Notes under the pieces: model-generated | The model's input: the letters and a program-made list of their open reading frames with translations, nothing else | What the model was told of the DNA's origin: nothing | Databases searched by the model: none | Part shown: positions 55,783-64,000 of the stretch, piece by piece | Layout: each line of letters starts with the position of its first letter | Numbering within the stretch: the stretch's first letter is position 1 | NCBI RefSeq assembly: GCF_002863005.1 | Contig: NZ_PKDG01000018.1 | Coordinates: 174,643 to 238,642, forward strand | Origin: Pseudoxanthomonas sp. | Lineage (GTDB): Bacteria; Pseudomonadota; Gammaproteobacteria; Xanthomonadales; Xanthomonadaceae | Reading direction: 5' to 3' | Length of the DNA: 64,000 bases | Translations under genes and position numbers: made by a program

Positions 55783-57672
55783 ATGAAGCCGATCCTGCTG
55801 GATGGTGCATCGCTCACGCGCGACCGGTTGGTCGAGATCGCCTTCGGTGCCAGCGTCGAGCTGGACAAGGGGGCGCTGAAGGACGTGTCGCGCGCCGCCG
55901 ACTTCCTGGCCGAACAGGTCCGCCGCGAAGAGCCGATCTACGGCGTTTCCACCGGCTTCGGCAGCAATGCCGACAAGCTGCTCGGCGCGCATCCGCTGCG
56001 CGACGAGCTGCCGGGCGCGGTGAAGTCCGGCCGCTCGCTGCATGAAGAGCTGCAGTACAACCTCATCGTCACCCATGCCGTGTGCGTGGGCGAGCCGATG
56101 GCGCCGGAGATCGTGCGCGCCATGCTCGGCATCCGCATCAACACCCTGCTGAAGGGCCACTCCGGCATCCGCGTGGAGACGCTGCAGGCGCTGGCGGCGA
56201 TGCTGAACGCGGGCATCGTCCCGGTGGTGCCTTCGCTGGGCTCCGTGGGGGCGTCGGGCGACCTGGCGCCGCTGTCGCACCTTGCCATCGTGCTGCTGGG
56301 GGGCGGCGAAGCGTTCTACCAGGGCGAGCGGATGGCCGGTGCCGATGCGCTGGCGCTTGCCGGCCTGTCGCCGGTGAGCCTGTCGTACAAGGAGGGCTTG
56401 GCGCTCAACAACGGCACGGCGCAGATGCTGGCGATGGGCGTGCTGGCGACTTACCGGCTCGACCAATTGCTGGACACCGCCGATCTGGCGGCCGCGATGA
56501 CCATCGATGCCTTCGCCGGCCGTCTCGGCGCGTTCGCCGAGGAAGTGCATGCGCTGCGTCCGCATCCGGGCCAGGTACATGTGGCCGCGCGATTGCGCGA
56601 CCTGCTCGACGGCTCGACGCTGGCCGACATCCCGTACCACCTGGTGCCGAAGTTCCGTCCGTGGCTGCCGCGCAGCTGGGATACGCCCGAGGCTCAGGCG
56701 CTGCGTTTCGACATCGGCTGGGACTGGGTGCCGGCCGACCAGCGCCACGGCCGCGAGAAGTTCTACGACCGCTTCATGCCGTTCCGCGGTGGCAAGAAGC
56801 ACCAGCCGCAGGACAGCTATTCGCTGCGCTGCATCCCGCAGGTGCATGGCGCCGTGCGTGATGCGGTCGAGCAGGCCAAGCGCGTGCTGGAGATCGAGCT
56901 CAACGCGGTTACCGACAATCCGCTGGTGTTCCCCGACAAGCAGGCCGATCACGTGGAAGAGCAGGTGATCTCCGCCGGCCATTTCCACGGCATGCCGCTG
57001 GCGCTGGCGATGAGCTACGTGAAGGCCGCCATCCCGACGCTGGCGTCGATCTCCGAGCGCCGCCTCAACAAGCTGGTGGATCCGGCCACCAACGACGGCC
57101 TGCCGGCGTTCCTGATCGGCAACGAGGATGGCACCGAGTCGGGCCACATGATCGTCCAGTACTCGGCGGCGGCCATCGTCAACGACCTGGCCAGCCGTGC
57201 GCACCCGGCCAGCGTGTTCTCGGTGCCGACCAGCGCGAACGCGGAAGACCACGTCTCGATGGGCGCCAACGAAGCACGCCACGTGCTGGCGATGGTGCAG
57301 GACCTGGGCAAGGTGCTGGCGCTGGAGCTGTACACCGCAGCGCAGGCCCTGGACCTGCGCCGCGACATGATCAACGCCGCACGCGCACTGTCGGATCGCA
57401 CCGATGCGGCAGGATTGGCAGTGAAGGTGTCGGGTGGTCCGCAGCATGGCGCGAGCGGGCATGACGCATTTCTTGCCGAAGTCGAAGCCTTGCGCGTGGC
57501 GCTGGCTTCCAGTGACGCATTCCATCCCGGTCACGCCGTGGCGGCTGCGCACGCGGCGATCCGCGCGAAGATCCCGTTCCTCGATCGCGACCGGGCGCTG
57601 GATGGCGAAGTCGCCACCGCCGTCCGGCTGGTGGAGTCTGGCGAGATCCTGGCGGCCGTCCGGAACCGCTGA
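55783..57672 (+). CDS. aromatic amino acid ammonia-lyase (HutH-like) with an inserted segment
   Basis: MIO-containing ammonia-lyase, 629 aa; typical HutH is about 510. The Ala-Ser-Gly triad that forms the MIO group is at 157-159 (GSVGASGDLAPLSH), the catalytic Tyr is in IYGVSTGFG near residue 53, and QPQDSYSLRC resumes the core. Residues about 283-342 (HLVPKFRPWLPRSW ... HGREKFYDRFMPFRGGKKH) are not in the usual enzyme. It lies 1 bp after hisS, not in a hut operon; the substrate is probably histidine but tyrosine or another aromatic amino acid is possible. Confidence 0.85.
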   Translation: MKPILLDGASLTRDRLVEIAFGASVELDKGALKDVSRAADFLAEQVRREEPIYGVSTGFGSNADKLLGAHPLRDELPGAVKSGRSLHEELQYNLIVTHAVCVGEPMAPEIVRAMLGIRINTLLKGHSGIRVETLQALAAMLNAGIVPVVPSLGSVGASGDLAPLSHLAIVLLGGGEAFYQGERMAGADALALAGLSPVSLSYKEGLALNNGTAQMLAMGVLATYRLDQLLDTADLAAAMTIDAFAGRLGAFAEEVHALRPHPGQVHVAARLRDLLDGSTLADIPYHLVPKFRPWLPRSWDTPEAQALRFDIGWDWVPADQRHGREKFYDRFMPFRGGKKHQPQDSYSLRCIPQVHGAVRDAVEQAKRVLEIELNAVTDNPLVFPDKQADHVEEQVISAGHFHGMPLALAMSYVKAAIPTLASISERRLNKLVDPATNDGLPAFLIGNEDGTESGHMIVQYSAAAIVNDLASRAHPASVFSVPTSANAEDHVSMGANEARHVLAMVQDLGKVLALELYTAAQALDLRRDMINAARALSDRTDAAGLAVKVSGGPQHGASGHDAFLAEVEALRVALASSDAFHPGHAVAAAHAAIRAKIPFLDRDRALDGEVATAVRLVESGEILAAVRNR

Positions 57673-57688
57673 GCACACGGGAGGGTGG

Positions 57689-57749
57689 ATGTGGGAGCGA
57701 CGTAAGTCGCGATAGCTTTAGAAGCTCGCGACTTACGTCGCTCCCACAT
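57689..57749. repeat. dispersed palindromic repeat, perfect copy
   Basis: The 24-bp arms (57689-57712 and 57726-57749; TGGGAGCGACGTAAGTCGCG core) are perfectly complementary around a 13-nt loop, between the ammonia-lyase and the convergent diguanylate cyclase gene. This is the best preserved copy of the family. Confidence 0.85.
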
Positions 57750-57764
57750 CTGAAGTCCCGAGCC

Positions 57765-59591
57765 CTACAACGTCCGCACGCAATCCCGCCCTTCTGCCTT
57801 GGCGGCGTACAGCGCCTGGTCGGCCACCTGCAGTGCCGACTCCAGGCTGTCCCGGGCCTCCAGGTCCACGCAGTGCACGCCGATGCTGGCCGATACGGCG
57901 ATGACCAGTTCGCCGCTGCGGCACGGCTGCGCGCGCAGGGCCTGGCGCAGTTCTTCGGCCACCACGCTGGCCTCGCCAAGGCCCATGCCGGGCAGGGCGG
58001 CGATGAACTCTTCGCCGCCGAAACGCGCCAGCAACGCGCCATGCGGGCGCAGCGTCTCGGCCAGCGTATTCGACGTGCAGCGCAGGCAGTCGTCGCCGAC
58101 CAGATGTCCGTAGGTGTCGTTGATGCGCTTGAAGTGGTCCAGGTCGATCATCAGCAGGGAGATCGGCCGTTGCGAGTTGCGCGACTGCGACAGCAGGTGC
58201 TCGAAGGCTTCGCGGAAATGCGTGCGGTTGTAGAGGTCGGTCAGGCCGTCGAGACGGCTGGATTCGCGCAACCGGTGGTGCGCGCTTTCCAGTTCCGACA
58301 TCGCTTGGCGCAATTCGCCGGTGCGCGCGATGACCTGCGCCTCCAGCGAATTCTTCGCGTCGCGCACGATGCGTTCGTTCTCGTTGCGCAGGGCGGCGTA
58401 GCGGTACCCCAGCGCCACCGACAGCAGCAGCATTTCCAGCGCCGAGCCGATCTGGACGCCGTATTCGGTCAGGAAGGTCTTCGGCAGCAGGCCGAACGCC
58501 AGCGCCACGAAGATGCCGGTGCCCAGCAGGAACATCGCCCACGCCAGCAGGAACACTTTGGCGGGGCGGTAGCCCGTGCGCACCACCATCAGCGTGATCA
58601 CCGCGATCCACACGATGCTGGGGAACACGGCGGCCGAGGCGATCGGCGTGGCCACGTGGTAGGGCAGTTGCGTGGCGGCGATGCCCAGCAGCACGAAGAA
58701 CGCGATGATCGCCTTGCTGATGCCGTCGCCCCACCGCCATCGCGTGGGCAGGTCGAGAAAGGTACGCGAGAACTGTTGCATGCCGATCTGGGCGAGGCAG
58801 ACCGACAGCGGCACGGCCTTGTCCGCCAGCCACGTGGAGTGCGGCCAGAAGTATTCGAAGCCCAGCCCGTTGAGGGTGAACAGCACCAGGCCGAACGCGG
58901 TGATGTGGAACAGGTACCAGAAGTAGCTGCCGTCGCGCAGCACCAGCCACAGCACCAGATTGTAGAAGAACAGCGCGATCAGGATGCCGTAGTAGATGCC
59001 GATGCCGAGCTGGCCGTCGCGCGAGAGTTCGGCGAAGGCGGCGGGCGTGTACAGGAACAGCGGCACCTGCATCGAACTCTGGCTCTGCACGCGGACCAGC
59101 AGGTCGACCTCTTCGCCGGTCGGCAGGTCGAGCCAGAAGTTCGGATGGCGGTAGCGGATGCTGCGCTGTTCGAACGGGAACGTGTCGCCGCCCGCGTGAT
59201 GCACGGTGCGTCCGTCCGGGTAGCGCGCATACAGATCGATTCGGTCGCTGAGCGCGTACTGCTGTACCAGCAGCCATCGCTGCTCGCGCGGATTCTCGTT
59301 GGTCACGCGCACGTGGAACCAGAACGCGCCGGTCTGGAAGCCGAAGGAGGCATCGCCGTCGGGAAGCGCGGCGAAGCGCCCGGCATCGAGCTGGTGGCGC
59401 ACGTCGTCCAGCGTGGCGGCGCCGGCGGTGTCGTGCAGGTAGGTGGTCTGCGGTGCGAGCGGGAGGTAGCGGGTGTCCGGTCCGATGCGCGCCGGGGTGG
59501 CAGCGGCCGCCATCAGCGGGAAGAGCAGGAGCAGCAGGAGCCATCCCGCCAGCCCCAGGCACGAGAAGCGCGATCTGCGTGATGCCGGCAT
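57765..59591 (-). CDS. membrane diguanylate cyclase (7TMR-DISM extracellular domain plus GGDEF)
   Basis: A 608-aa sensor: signal peptide, periplasmic 7TMR-DISMED2-like domain (about 40-185; FQTGAFWFHVRVTNENPREQRWLLVQQYALSDRIDLYA), seven hydrophobic segments (about 190-395), a short coiled linker, and a GGDEF domain (about 435-600) with intact RFGGEEFIAALPG motif, so c-di-GMP synthesis is likely. DGLTDLYNRTHFREAFEHLL opens the GGDEF fold. The start at 59591 has a GAGGGG ribosome binding site; in-frame starts further up exist at 59669 and 59729. Signal sensed is unknown. Confidence 0.88.
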   Translation of the reverse strand: MPASRRSRFSCLGLAGWLLLLLLFPLMAAAATPARIGPDTRYLPLAPQTTYLHDTAGAATLDDVRHQLDAGRFAALPDGDASFGFQTGAFWFHVRVTNENPREQRWLLVQQYALSDRIDLYARYPDGRTVHHAGGDTFPFEQRSIRYRHPNFWLDLPTGEEVDLLVRVQSQSSMQVPLFLYTPAAFAELSRDGQLGIGIYYGILIALFFYNLVLWLVLRDGSYFWYLFHITAFGLVLFTLNGLGFEYFWPHSTWLADKAVPLSVCLAQIGMQQFSRTFLDLPTRWRWGDGISKAIIAFFVLLGIAATQLPYHVATPIASAAVFPSIVWIAVITLMVVRTGYRPAKVFLLAWAMFLLGTGIFVALAFGLLPKTFLTEYGVQIGSALEMLLLSVALGYRYAALRNENERIVRDAKNSLEAQVIARTGELRQAMSELESAHHRLRESSRLDGLTDLYNRTHFREAFEHLLSQSRNSQRPISLLMIDLDHFKRINDTYGHLVGDDCLRCTSNTLAETLRPHGALLARFGGEEFIAALPGMGLGEASVVAEELRQALRAQPCRSGELVIAVSASIGVHCVDLEARDSLESALQVADQALYAAKAEGRDCVRTL

Positions 59592-59762
59592 GCCCGTCCC
59601 CTCGGGGGTGCCCTGCAGGCCGGCGGGGCTCCCCGTCCGGCGTTCGGGCGTCCTTGGCAGTGTACTCATCGTCCCTGTCCGCTCCCGTCCATCGAGGGTC
59701 CCCGTGCGTTCCTGTCGGTGACAACGCAATTGGCGGCAGCATCCAGACAGGGGCGGGTGTGG

Positions 59763-59791
59763 TTGACGCCGTGCAACAATCCGACTAATGT
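59763..59791 (+). promoter_or_regulatory. promoter of the his operon
   Basis: TTGACG (59763-59768), 17-bp spacer, TAATGT (59786-59791). The -10 box overlaps the TrpR-like operator, so a bound repressor would block RNA polymerase. Confidence 0.65.
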
Positions 59792-59810
59792 ACTAACGCA
59801 TTAATACATT
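59787..59810. promoter_or_regulatory. TrpR-like operator of the his operon
   Basis: A 24-bp imperfect palindrome from AATGTA to TACATT with inner GTACTA..TAATAC halves. It resembles the ACTAG..CTAGT organisation of trp operators and overlaps the promoter just upstream of a TrpR-family gene, so it is the likely autoregulatory site. Confidence 0.65.
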
Positions 59811-59825
59811 GGATCAACCGGTCGC

Positions 59826-60155
59826 ATGAAACGCCGCTCCGCCCAGGACCTTCCGGATGCCTCCGACGGCCCGCTGCAGGCGCTTTCCGAGGCGCTGGCC
59901 GCGCTGGGGGAGGCTGGCGAGGTCCGGGCGTTCCTCGAGGACCTGTGCACGCCCGCCGAGCTCGAGGCCATGTCCGACCGCTGGCGCGTCGTGCCCCTGC
60001 TGCTCAAGGGCGTTCCGTACCGCGAAATCCACGACCTGACCCAGGTCAGCGTGACCACCATCGGCCGTGTCGCCCGCACGCTGGAGCGCGGCGCCGGCGG
60101 TTACGCCACTGCCGTCCAGCGCCAGCAGGCTGCGACGGCTTCCGCCTCCCACTGA
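59826..60155 (+). CDS. hisR: TrpR/YerC-family repressor, likely regulator of histidine genes
   Basis: A 109-aa Trp-repressor-fold protein: [44 protein letters not shown] and a helix-turn-helix [27 protein letters not shown]. It belongs to the YerC/TrpR-like group, which in Xanthomonadales heads the his operon and is taken to repress it in response to histidine. It is the first gene of the operon here (hisG follows after 8 bp), and its promoter has a TrpR-like palindrome. The effector is inferred. Confidence 0.85.
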   Translation: MKRRSAQDLPDASDGPLQALSEALAALGEAGEVRAFLEDLCTPAELEAMSDRWRVVPLLLKGVPYREIHDLTQVSVTTIGRVARTLERGAGGYATAVQRQQAATASASH

Positions 60156-60163
60156 GTTCCCTC

Positions 60164-61078
60164 ATGAGTCCTTCCCTGATCCCCGCGACGCGCGATCGCC
60201 TGCGCATCGCCATCCAGAAAAGCGGTCGCCTGGCCGAGCCGGCACGCACGCTGCTGGCCGCCTGCGGCCTGAGCTGGCGCGAGAGCCGCGACAAGTTGTT
60301 CTGCTACGGCGAATCGCTGCCGGTGGACCTGTTGCTCGTCCGCGACGATGACATCCCCGGCCTGATCGCCGATGGTGTCTGCGACTTCGGTATCGTCGGC
60401 CGCAACGAACTGGACGAGCAGGCCGGCGAGCGCGCCCTGATCGGCCTGCCGCAGGCATACCGCGAACTGCGCCCGCTGGGCTTCGGCAGCTGCCGGCTGA
60501 TGCTGGCCGTCCCCGACAGCTGGGAATGGACCGGTCCTGCACAGCTGCAGGGCCTGCGCATCGCCACCAGCTATCCGTCGGTGCTGCGCCAGTGGCTGCA
60601 GGCGCGGGGCATCGATGCGGCGGTGGTCGAGCTGTCCGGCTCGGTCGAGATCGCTCCGAAGCTCGGCACCGCCGACCTCATCTGCGATCTCGTCTCCAGC
60701 GGCGCCACGCTGGCCGCCAACCAGCTCAAGCCGGTCGAGACGCTGCTCGACAGTGAAGCCGTGCTGGCGGGTCCCGCGCGCGAGTTCGACGATGCCCGCG
60801 CCGGACTCGCCGACATGCTGTTGCGTCGCCTCGACGGTGTGCTGAAGTTGAAGGACAGCAAGCTGCTGATGTTCCGCGCCGAGCGCGACACCGTGCCGGC
60901 GCTGTCGCGGTTGCTCACCGACAGCGAAGGCCTGGTCACGCTGCCGGGCGGCGAAGAGGGGCCGGTCTCGCTGCAGGCGATGTGCCATGGTGCGGTGACC
61001 TGGCAACGGCTGGAGGAACTGCAACGCGCCGGGGCACAGGGCCTGATGGTGCTGTCGGTCGAGAGGTCGCTGGCATGA
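60164..61078 (+). CDS. hisG: ATP phosphoribosyltransferase
   Basis: First committed enzyme of histidine synthesis, 304 aa, the long form with a C-terminal ACT-like regulatory domain (about 225-304), so no HisZ partner is needed. [24 protein letters not shown] opens the catalytic domain; [12 protein letters not shown] and the PRPP-binding region [28 protein letters not shown] are visible. The start at 60164 ([14 protein letters not shown]) was chosen; the frame open upstream lies inside hisR. Overlaps hisD by ATGA. Confidence 0.94.
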   Translation: MSPSLIPATRDRLRIAIQKSGRLAEPARTLLAACGLSWRESRDKLFCYGESLPVDLLLVRDDDIPGLIADGVCDFGIVGRNELDEQAGERALIGLPQAYRELRPLGFGSCRLMLAVPDSWEWTGPAQLQGLRIATSYPSVLRQWLQARGIDAAVVELSGSVEIAPKLGTADLICDLVSSGATLAANQLKPVETLLDSEAVLAGPAREFDDARAGLADMLLRRLDGVLKLKDSKLLMFRAERDTVPALSRLLTDSEGLVTLPGGEEGPVSLQAMCHGAVTWQRLEELQRAGAQGLMVLSVERSLA

Positions 61079-62388
61079 GCGCTTCGCCCGCCCCCGTATA
61101 CGACTGGAGCGTGCTGGACGCCGCTGCGCGCACGGCGCTGTTGGCGCGCCCCGTGCAGACGGTCGCGCAACGCACGCAGGATGCCGTGGCCGGCCTGCTG
61201 GCCGACGTTCGGGCGCGGGGGGATGCCGCGCTGCGCGAGGTCACCGCACGCTTCGATGGTGTCGAACTGGCCGCGTTCGAGGTCGGCGAAGAAGAATTCG
61301 CCGCTGCCCACGCGGCCGTGCCCGCCGACCTGCGCGAGGCGATGCAGCAGGCGGCGGACCGCATCGACGCATTCCACCGCGCCGGCATGGCGCAGCCCTA
61401 CGCGGTGGAAACGGCGCCGGGCGTCGTCTGCGAGCGCATGATCCTGCCGATTCCGCGCGTGGGCCTGTATGTGCCCGCCGGCACCGCGCCGTTGCCGTCC
61501 ACCGCGCTGATGCTGGGAATTCCTTCCCGTCTGGCCGGCTGTCGCGAGGTCGTGTTGTGCACGCCGCCGCGAAGGGATGGCAGCGCCGATCCGGCGGTGC
61601 TGGTGGCTGCCCGGCTGACCGGCGTGCGCCGCGTTTTCAAGCTGGGCGGTGCGCAGGCGATCGCGGCGATGGCCTTCGGCACGGACAGTGTGCCGGCGTG
61701 CGACAAGTTGTTCGGTCCCGGCAACAGCTACGTGACGGAAGCGAAGCGCCAGGTCGCCCAGGCCGGCGCCGCCGCCATCGATATGCCGGCCGGCCCGTCG
61801 GAGGTCCTGGTGATTGCCGATGTCGGCGCGGATCCGGCCTTCGTGGCGGCCGACCTGCTGTCCCAAGCCGAACACGGCCCGGATTCGCAGGTGCTGCTGC
61901 TGTCGGACGATGACGGGCTGATCGAACGCGTGCAGGCCGAACTGGCTGCGCAACTCGCGGCGCTGGATCGTGCCGACATCGCACGGCAGTCGCTGTCGGC
62001 GTCGCGCCTGGTCAAGGTGGCGACGCTGGAGGAGGCCTTCGCCATCAGCAACCGCTATGCGCCGGAACACCTGATCGTGGCGCTGCGCGAGCCGCGTGCC
62101 TGGCTGGGCAAGGTAGAAGCGGCGGGCTCGGTGTTCCTCGGCGACTACACGCCGGAAGCGCTGGGTGATTACTGCAGTGGGACCAACCACGTGCTGCCCA
62201 CCAGTGGCGCGGCGCGCGCCTACAGTGGCGTCAGCGTGGCCAGCTTCCAGAATTTCGTCAGCGTGCAGTCGGCCAGCCGGGCCGGCATTGCGGCCATCGG
62301 CGATTGCGCACTGACACTCGCGCGCGCCGAAGGGCTGGACGCGCACGCCAACGCGGTCGCGCTGCGCCTGCGCAAGGTGGCCGCATGA
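61075..62388 (+). CDS. hisD: histidinol dehydrogenase
   Basis: Zinc enzyme of 437 aa oxidising histidinol to histidine in two steps. [45 protein letters not shown] and [14 protein letters not shown] are family signatures; the catalytic Glu-His pair lies in [10 protein letters not shown]. Starts in ATGA overlap with hisG and ends in ATGA overlap with hisC. Confidence 0.95.
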   Translation: MSASPAPVYDWSVLDAAARTALLARPVQTVAQRTQDAVAGLLADVRARGDAALREVTARFDGVELAAFEVGEEEFAAAHAAVPADLREAMQQAADRIDAFHRAGMAQPYAVETAPGVVCERMILPIPRVGLYVPAGTAPLPSTALMLGIPSRLAGCREVVLCTPPRRDGSADPAVLVAARLTGVRRVFKLGGAQAIAAMAFGTDSVPACDKLFGPGNSYVTEAKRQVAQAGAAAIDMPAGPSEVLVIADVGADPAFVAADLLSQAEHGPDSQVLLLSDDDGLIERVQAELAAQLAALDRADIARQSLSASRLVKVATLEEAFAISNRYAPEHLIVALREPRAWLGKVEAAGSVFLGDYTPEALGDYCSGTNHVLPTSGAARAYSGVSVASFQNFVSVQSASRAGIAAIGDCALTLARAEGLDAHANAVALRLRKVAA

Positions 62389-63467
62389 GCGCCGTCCTTT
62401 CCCTCGTCCGCCCGGACCTGCGCGGGTTCGCCGGCTACAAGTCCGCGCGCAGCGAAGCGTTGCAGGGCGATGTATGGTTGAACGCGAACGAGTCCGCCTG
62501 GCCGAACCCGGCGGACGGGCAGGGTCGCAGCCGCCGCTATCCGGATCCCCAGCCGCCGGCGTTGCGCGCGCGGCTGGCGCAGCTGTATGGCGTCGGGCCG
62601 GAACAGCTGCTGGTCGGACGCGGCAGCGACGAGGCCATCGACCTGTTGGTGCGCGCCCTGTGCGTGCCGGGACAGGACGCCATCGTGGTGACGCCACCGG
62701 TATTCGGCATGTACGCCGTCTGTGCGCGCCTGCAGGGTGCGCCCATCATCGAGGTGCCGTTGCGGGAGGGCGACGCGGGTCTGGCCGCCGACCCCGATGC
62801 CATCCGCGAGGCCGCACTGGGGCAGGGCGCGAAGCTCGTGTTCCTGTGCTCACCGTCGAATCCGGCCGGCTCCGCCATTCCACTCGATGAAGTCGCCGCC
62901 TTGGCGCGTGCCCTGGAGGGTCGCGCGCTGGTGGTCGTGGACGAAGCGTATGGCGAGTTCGCCGACGGGCCGTCCGCGACGACGCTGCTGGATGACCACG
63001 ACAACATCGCTGTCCTGCGCACGCTGTCCAAAGCGCACGCACTGGCGGCGGCGCGCATCGGGGTGGTGATCGGCGATGCGGAGCTGGTGGCCGTGCTGCA
63101 GCGCTGCCAGGCGCCGTATCCCGTGCCGACGCCCTGTGCCGACCTCGCGCTGGAGGCCTTGTCCGACGCGGCACTGGCACAGACGCGCGAACGCGTCGCG
63201 AGCGTGCGCAGCGAGCGCTCGAGGCTGCAGGCCGCGCTGGAAAGGACGCCCGGCGTGCGTCGCGTCTATCCCTCGCAGGGGAACTACCTGCTGGCACGCT
63301 TCGACGATGCCGAAGGTGCCTTCCGTGCGTTGCTGGCCGCGGGCGTGGTGGTGCGCGACCAGCGCGCCGCGCCGCAACTGGGCGACGCCCTGCGCATCAC
63401 GATCGGTTCGCCGGCCCAGAACGACCGCGTCATCGCGGCCCTCGACGTGCGGGAGCAAGCCGCGTGA
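62385..63467 (+). CDS. hisC: histidinol-phosphate aminotransferase
   Basis: PLP-dependent class I/II aminotransferase, 360 aa. [10 protein letters not shown] opens the fold, [16 protein letters not shown] binds cofactor phosphate, [13 protein letters not shown] and [10 protein letters not shown] are active-site segments, and the Schiff-base Lys is in [14 protein letters not shown]. Coupled to hisD (ATGA) and hisB (GTGA). Confidence 0.95.
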   Translation: MSAVLSLVRPDLRGFAGYKSARSEALQGDVWLNANESAWPNPADGQGRSRRYPDPQPPALRARLAQLYGVGPEQLLVGRGSDEAIDLLVRALCVPGQDAIVVTPPVFGMYAVCARLQGAPIIEVPLREGDAGLAADPDAIREAALGQGAKLVFLCSPSNPAGSAIPLDEVAALARALEGRALVVVDEAYGEFADGPSATTLLDDHDNIAVLRTLSKAHALAAARIGVVIGDAELVAVLQRCQAPYPVPTPCADLALEALSDAALAQTRERVASVRSERSRLQAALERTPGVRRVYPSQGNYLLARFDDAEGAFRALLAAGVVVRDQRAAPQLGDALRITIGSPAQNDRVIAALDVREQAA

Positions 63468-64000
63468 CGCCCATCCTCTTCATCGACCGCGACGGCACCC
63501 TGATCGAGGAGCCCGAGGACTTCCAGATCGATGCGTACGAAAAGGTGCGCTTCGTGGCCGGCGTCATCCCGGCGCTGCTGAAACTGCGGGACGCCGGCTA
63601 TGAATTCGTCATCGTCAGCAACCAGGACGGCCTGGGCAGCGAGCAGTATCCGCGCGCCAGCTTCGACGGCCCGCAGGCGCTGATGATGCAGGTGTTCGAG
63701 AGCCAGGGCATCCGCTTCCGCGACGTGCTGATCGACGACAGCTGGCCGCACGAGAACAGGCCCACGCGCAAGCCGGGCATCGGGCTGATGATTCCTTACC
63801 TGCAGGACCGCAGCATCGACTGGGCACGCTCGGGCATGGTCGGCGACCGCCCGACCGACATCCAGTTCGCCGACAACCTGAAGATCCGCGGCTTCCAGCT
63901 GAAGACGGCGCAGTTCGGCGGCGAGTGGGACTGGGCCGGCATCGCGCACGCACTGGCGGATGCGCCGCGCCGCGCGGTGGTCCAACGCAATACGAAGGAG
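63464..64000 (+). CDS. hisB: bifunctional histidinol-phosphatase/imidazoleglycerol-phosphate dehydratase, 5' part
   Basis: The first 179 codons of hisB; the window ends inside the gene. The HAD phosphatase half is visible: [19 protein letters not shown] (DxD nucleophile motif), [19 protein letters not shown], and [19 protein letters not shown]. The dehydratase half should follow after about residue 170 (the last residues [11 protein letters not shown] begin it). GTG start overlaps the hisC stop (GTGA). Confidence 0.94.
   Translation, partial: MTPILFIDRDGTLIEEPEDFQIDAYEKVRFVAGVIPALLKLRDAGYEFVIVSNQDGLGSEQYPRASFDGPQALMMQVFESQGIRFRDVLIDDSWPHENRPTRKPGIGLMIPYLQDRSIDWARSGMVGDRPTDIQFADNLKIRGFQLKTAQFGGEWDWAGIAHALADAPRRAVVQRNTKE

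Overview
The window is high-GC, gene-dense chromosome from a member of the Xanthomonadaceae, most like Pseudoxanthomonas, Stenotrophomonas or Xanthomonas; the genus is an inference. Pointers are the acetylated arginine pathway (N-acetylornithine carbamoyltransferase plus a fused acetylglutamate synthase/kinase), a FimX-type degenerate GGDEF-EAL protein, a DksA with a long Lys/Ala/Pro-rich N-terminus, a TrpR-like regulator heading the his operon, a TonB-receptor carbohydrate locus, and many dispersed palindromic repeats built on a GGAGCGACGT..GTCGCGA core.

Layout. 0-2 kb: two secreted L,D-transpeptidase-fold proteins. 1.9-4.3 kb: a reactive-sulfur module (persulfide-dioxygenase-like hydrolase, ArsR/BigR-like sensor, rhodanese, OsmC) with an AT-rich divergent operator. 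4.4-13.7 kb: an alpha-glucan/maltose locus (LacI regulator, periplasmic alpha-amylase, MFS sugar transporter, alpha-glucosidase, TonB-dependent receptor); one 18-bp operator-like sequence lies in front of both the glucosidase/transporter pair and the receptor gene. 13.8-20.6 kb: tRNA-Ala, RNase D, a SUMF-like lipoprotein with an M48 protease, small proteins and an orphan phage/eCIS tail-tube-like gene. 20.6-22.9 kb: polyhydroxybutyrate genes (two acetoacetyl-CoA reductases around phaR). 22.9-33.6 kb: housekeeping genes (gluQ, htpX, fimX, epmB/efp, a deaminase, ubiG, gph, folE2). 33.7-34.2 kb: a 123-bp minisatellite that contains the 3' end of the neighbouring M23 peptidase gene. 34.2-42.0 kb: M23 peptidase-dihydroorotase-yidD operon, dksA, MFS-sufE, and cysS carrying an unusual AT-richer in-frame insert.

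42.1-52.8 kb is one long arginine/proline block: argF'-argG-argE-argB/A-GNAT-argC-argH-yciI-proB-proA. It is preceded by a short leader ORF ending in an Arg-rich stretch and by mutually exclusive antiterminator/terminator hairpins, which looks like a ribosome-mediated arginine attenuator and is the most interesting signal in the window. 52.8-54.1 kb is a low-GC two-gene island (MerR/DUF433-like protein plus DUF5615 PIN-like protein) abutting the 3' end of tRNA-Pro. 54.4-57.7 kb holds hisS and an aromatic-amino-acid ammonia-lyase with an extra segment; 57.8-59.6 kb a membrane diguanylate cyclase; 59.8-64.0 kb the start of the histidine operon (hisR-like repressor, hisG, hisD, hisC, hisB cut by the window end) with a TrpR-like operator over its promoter.

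Genes are packed with many 4-base stop/start overlaps, so most neighbours are likely co-transcribed. No rRNA, CRISPR array, insertion sequence or integrase was seen.
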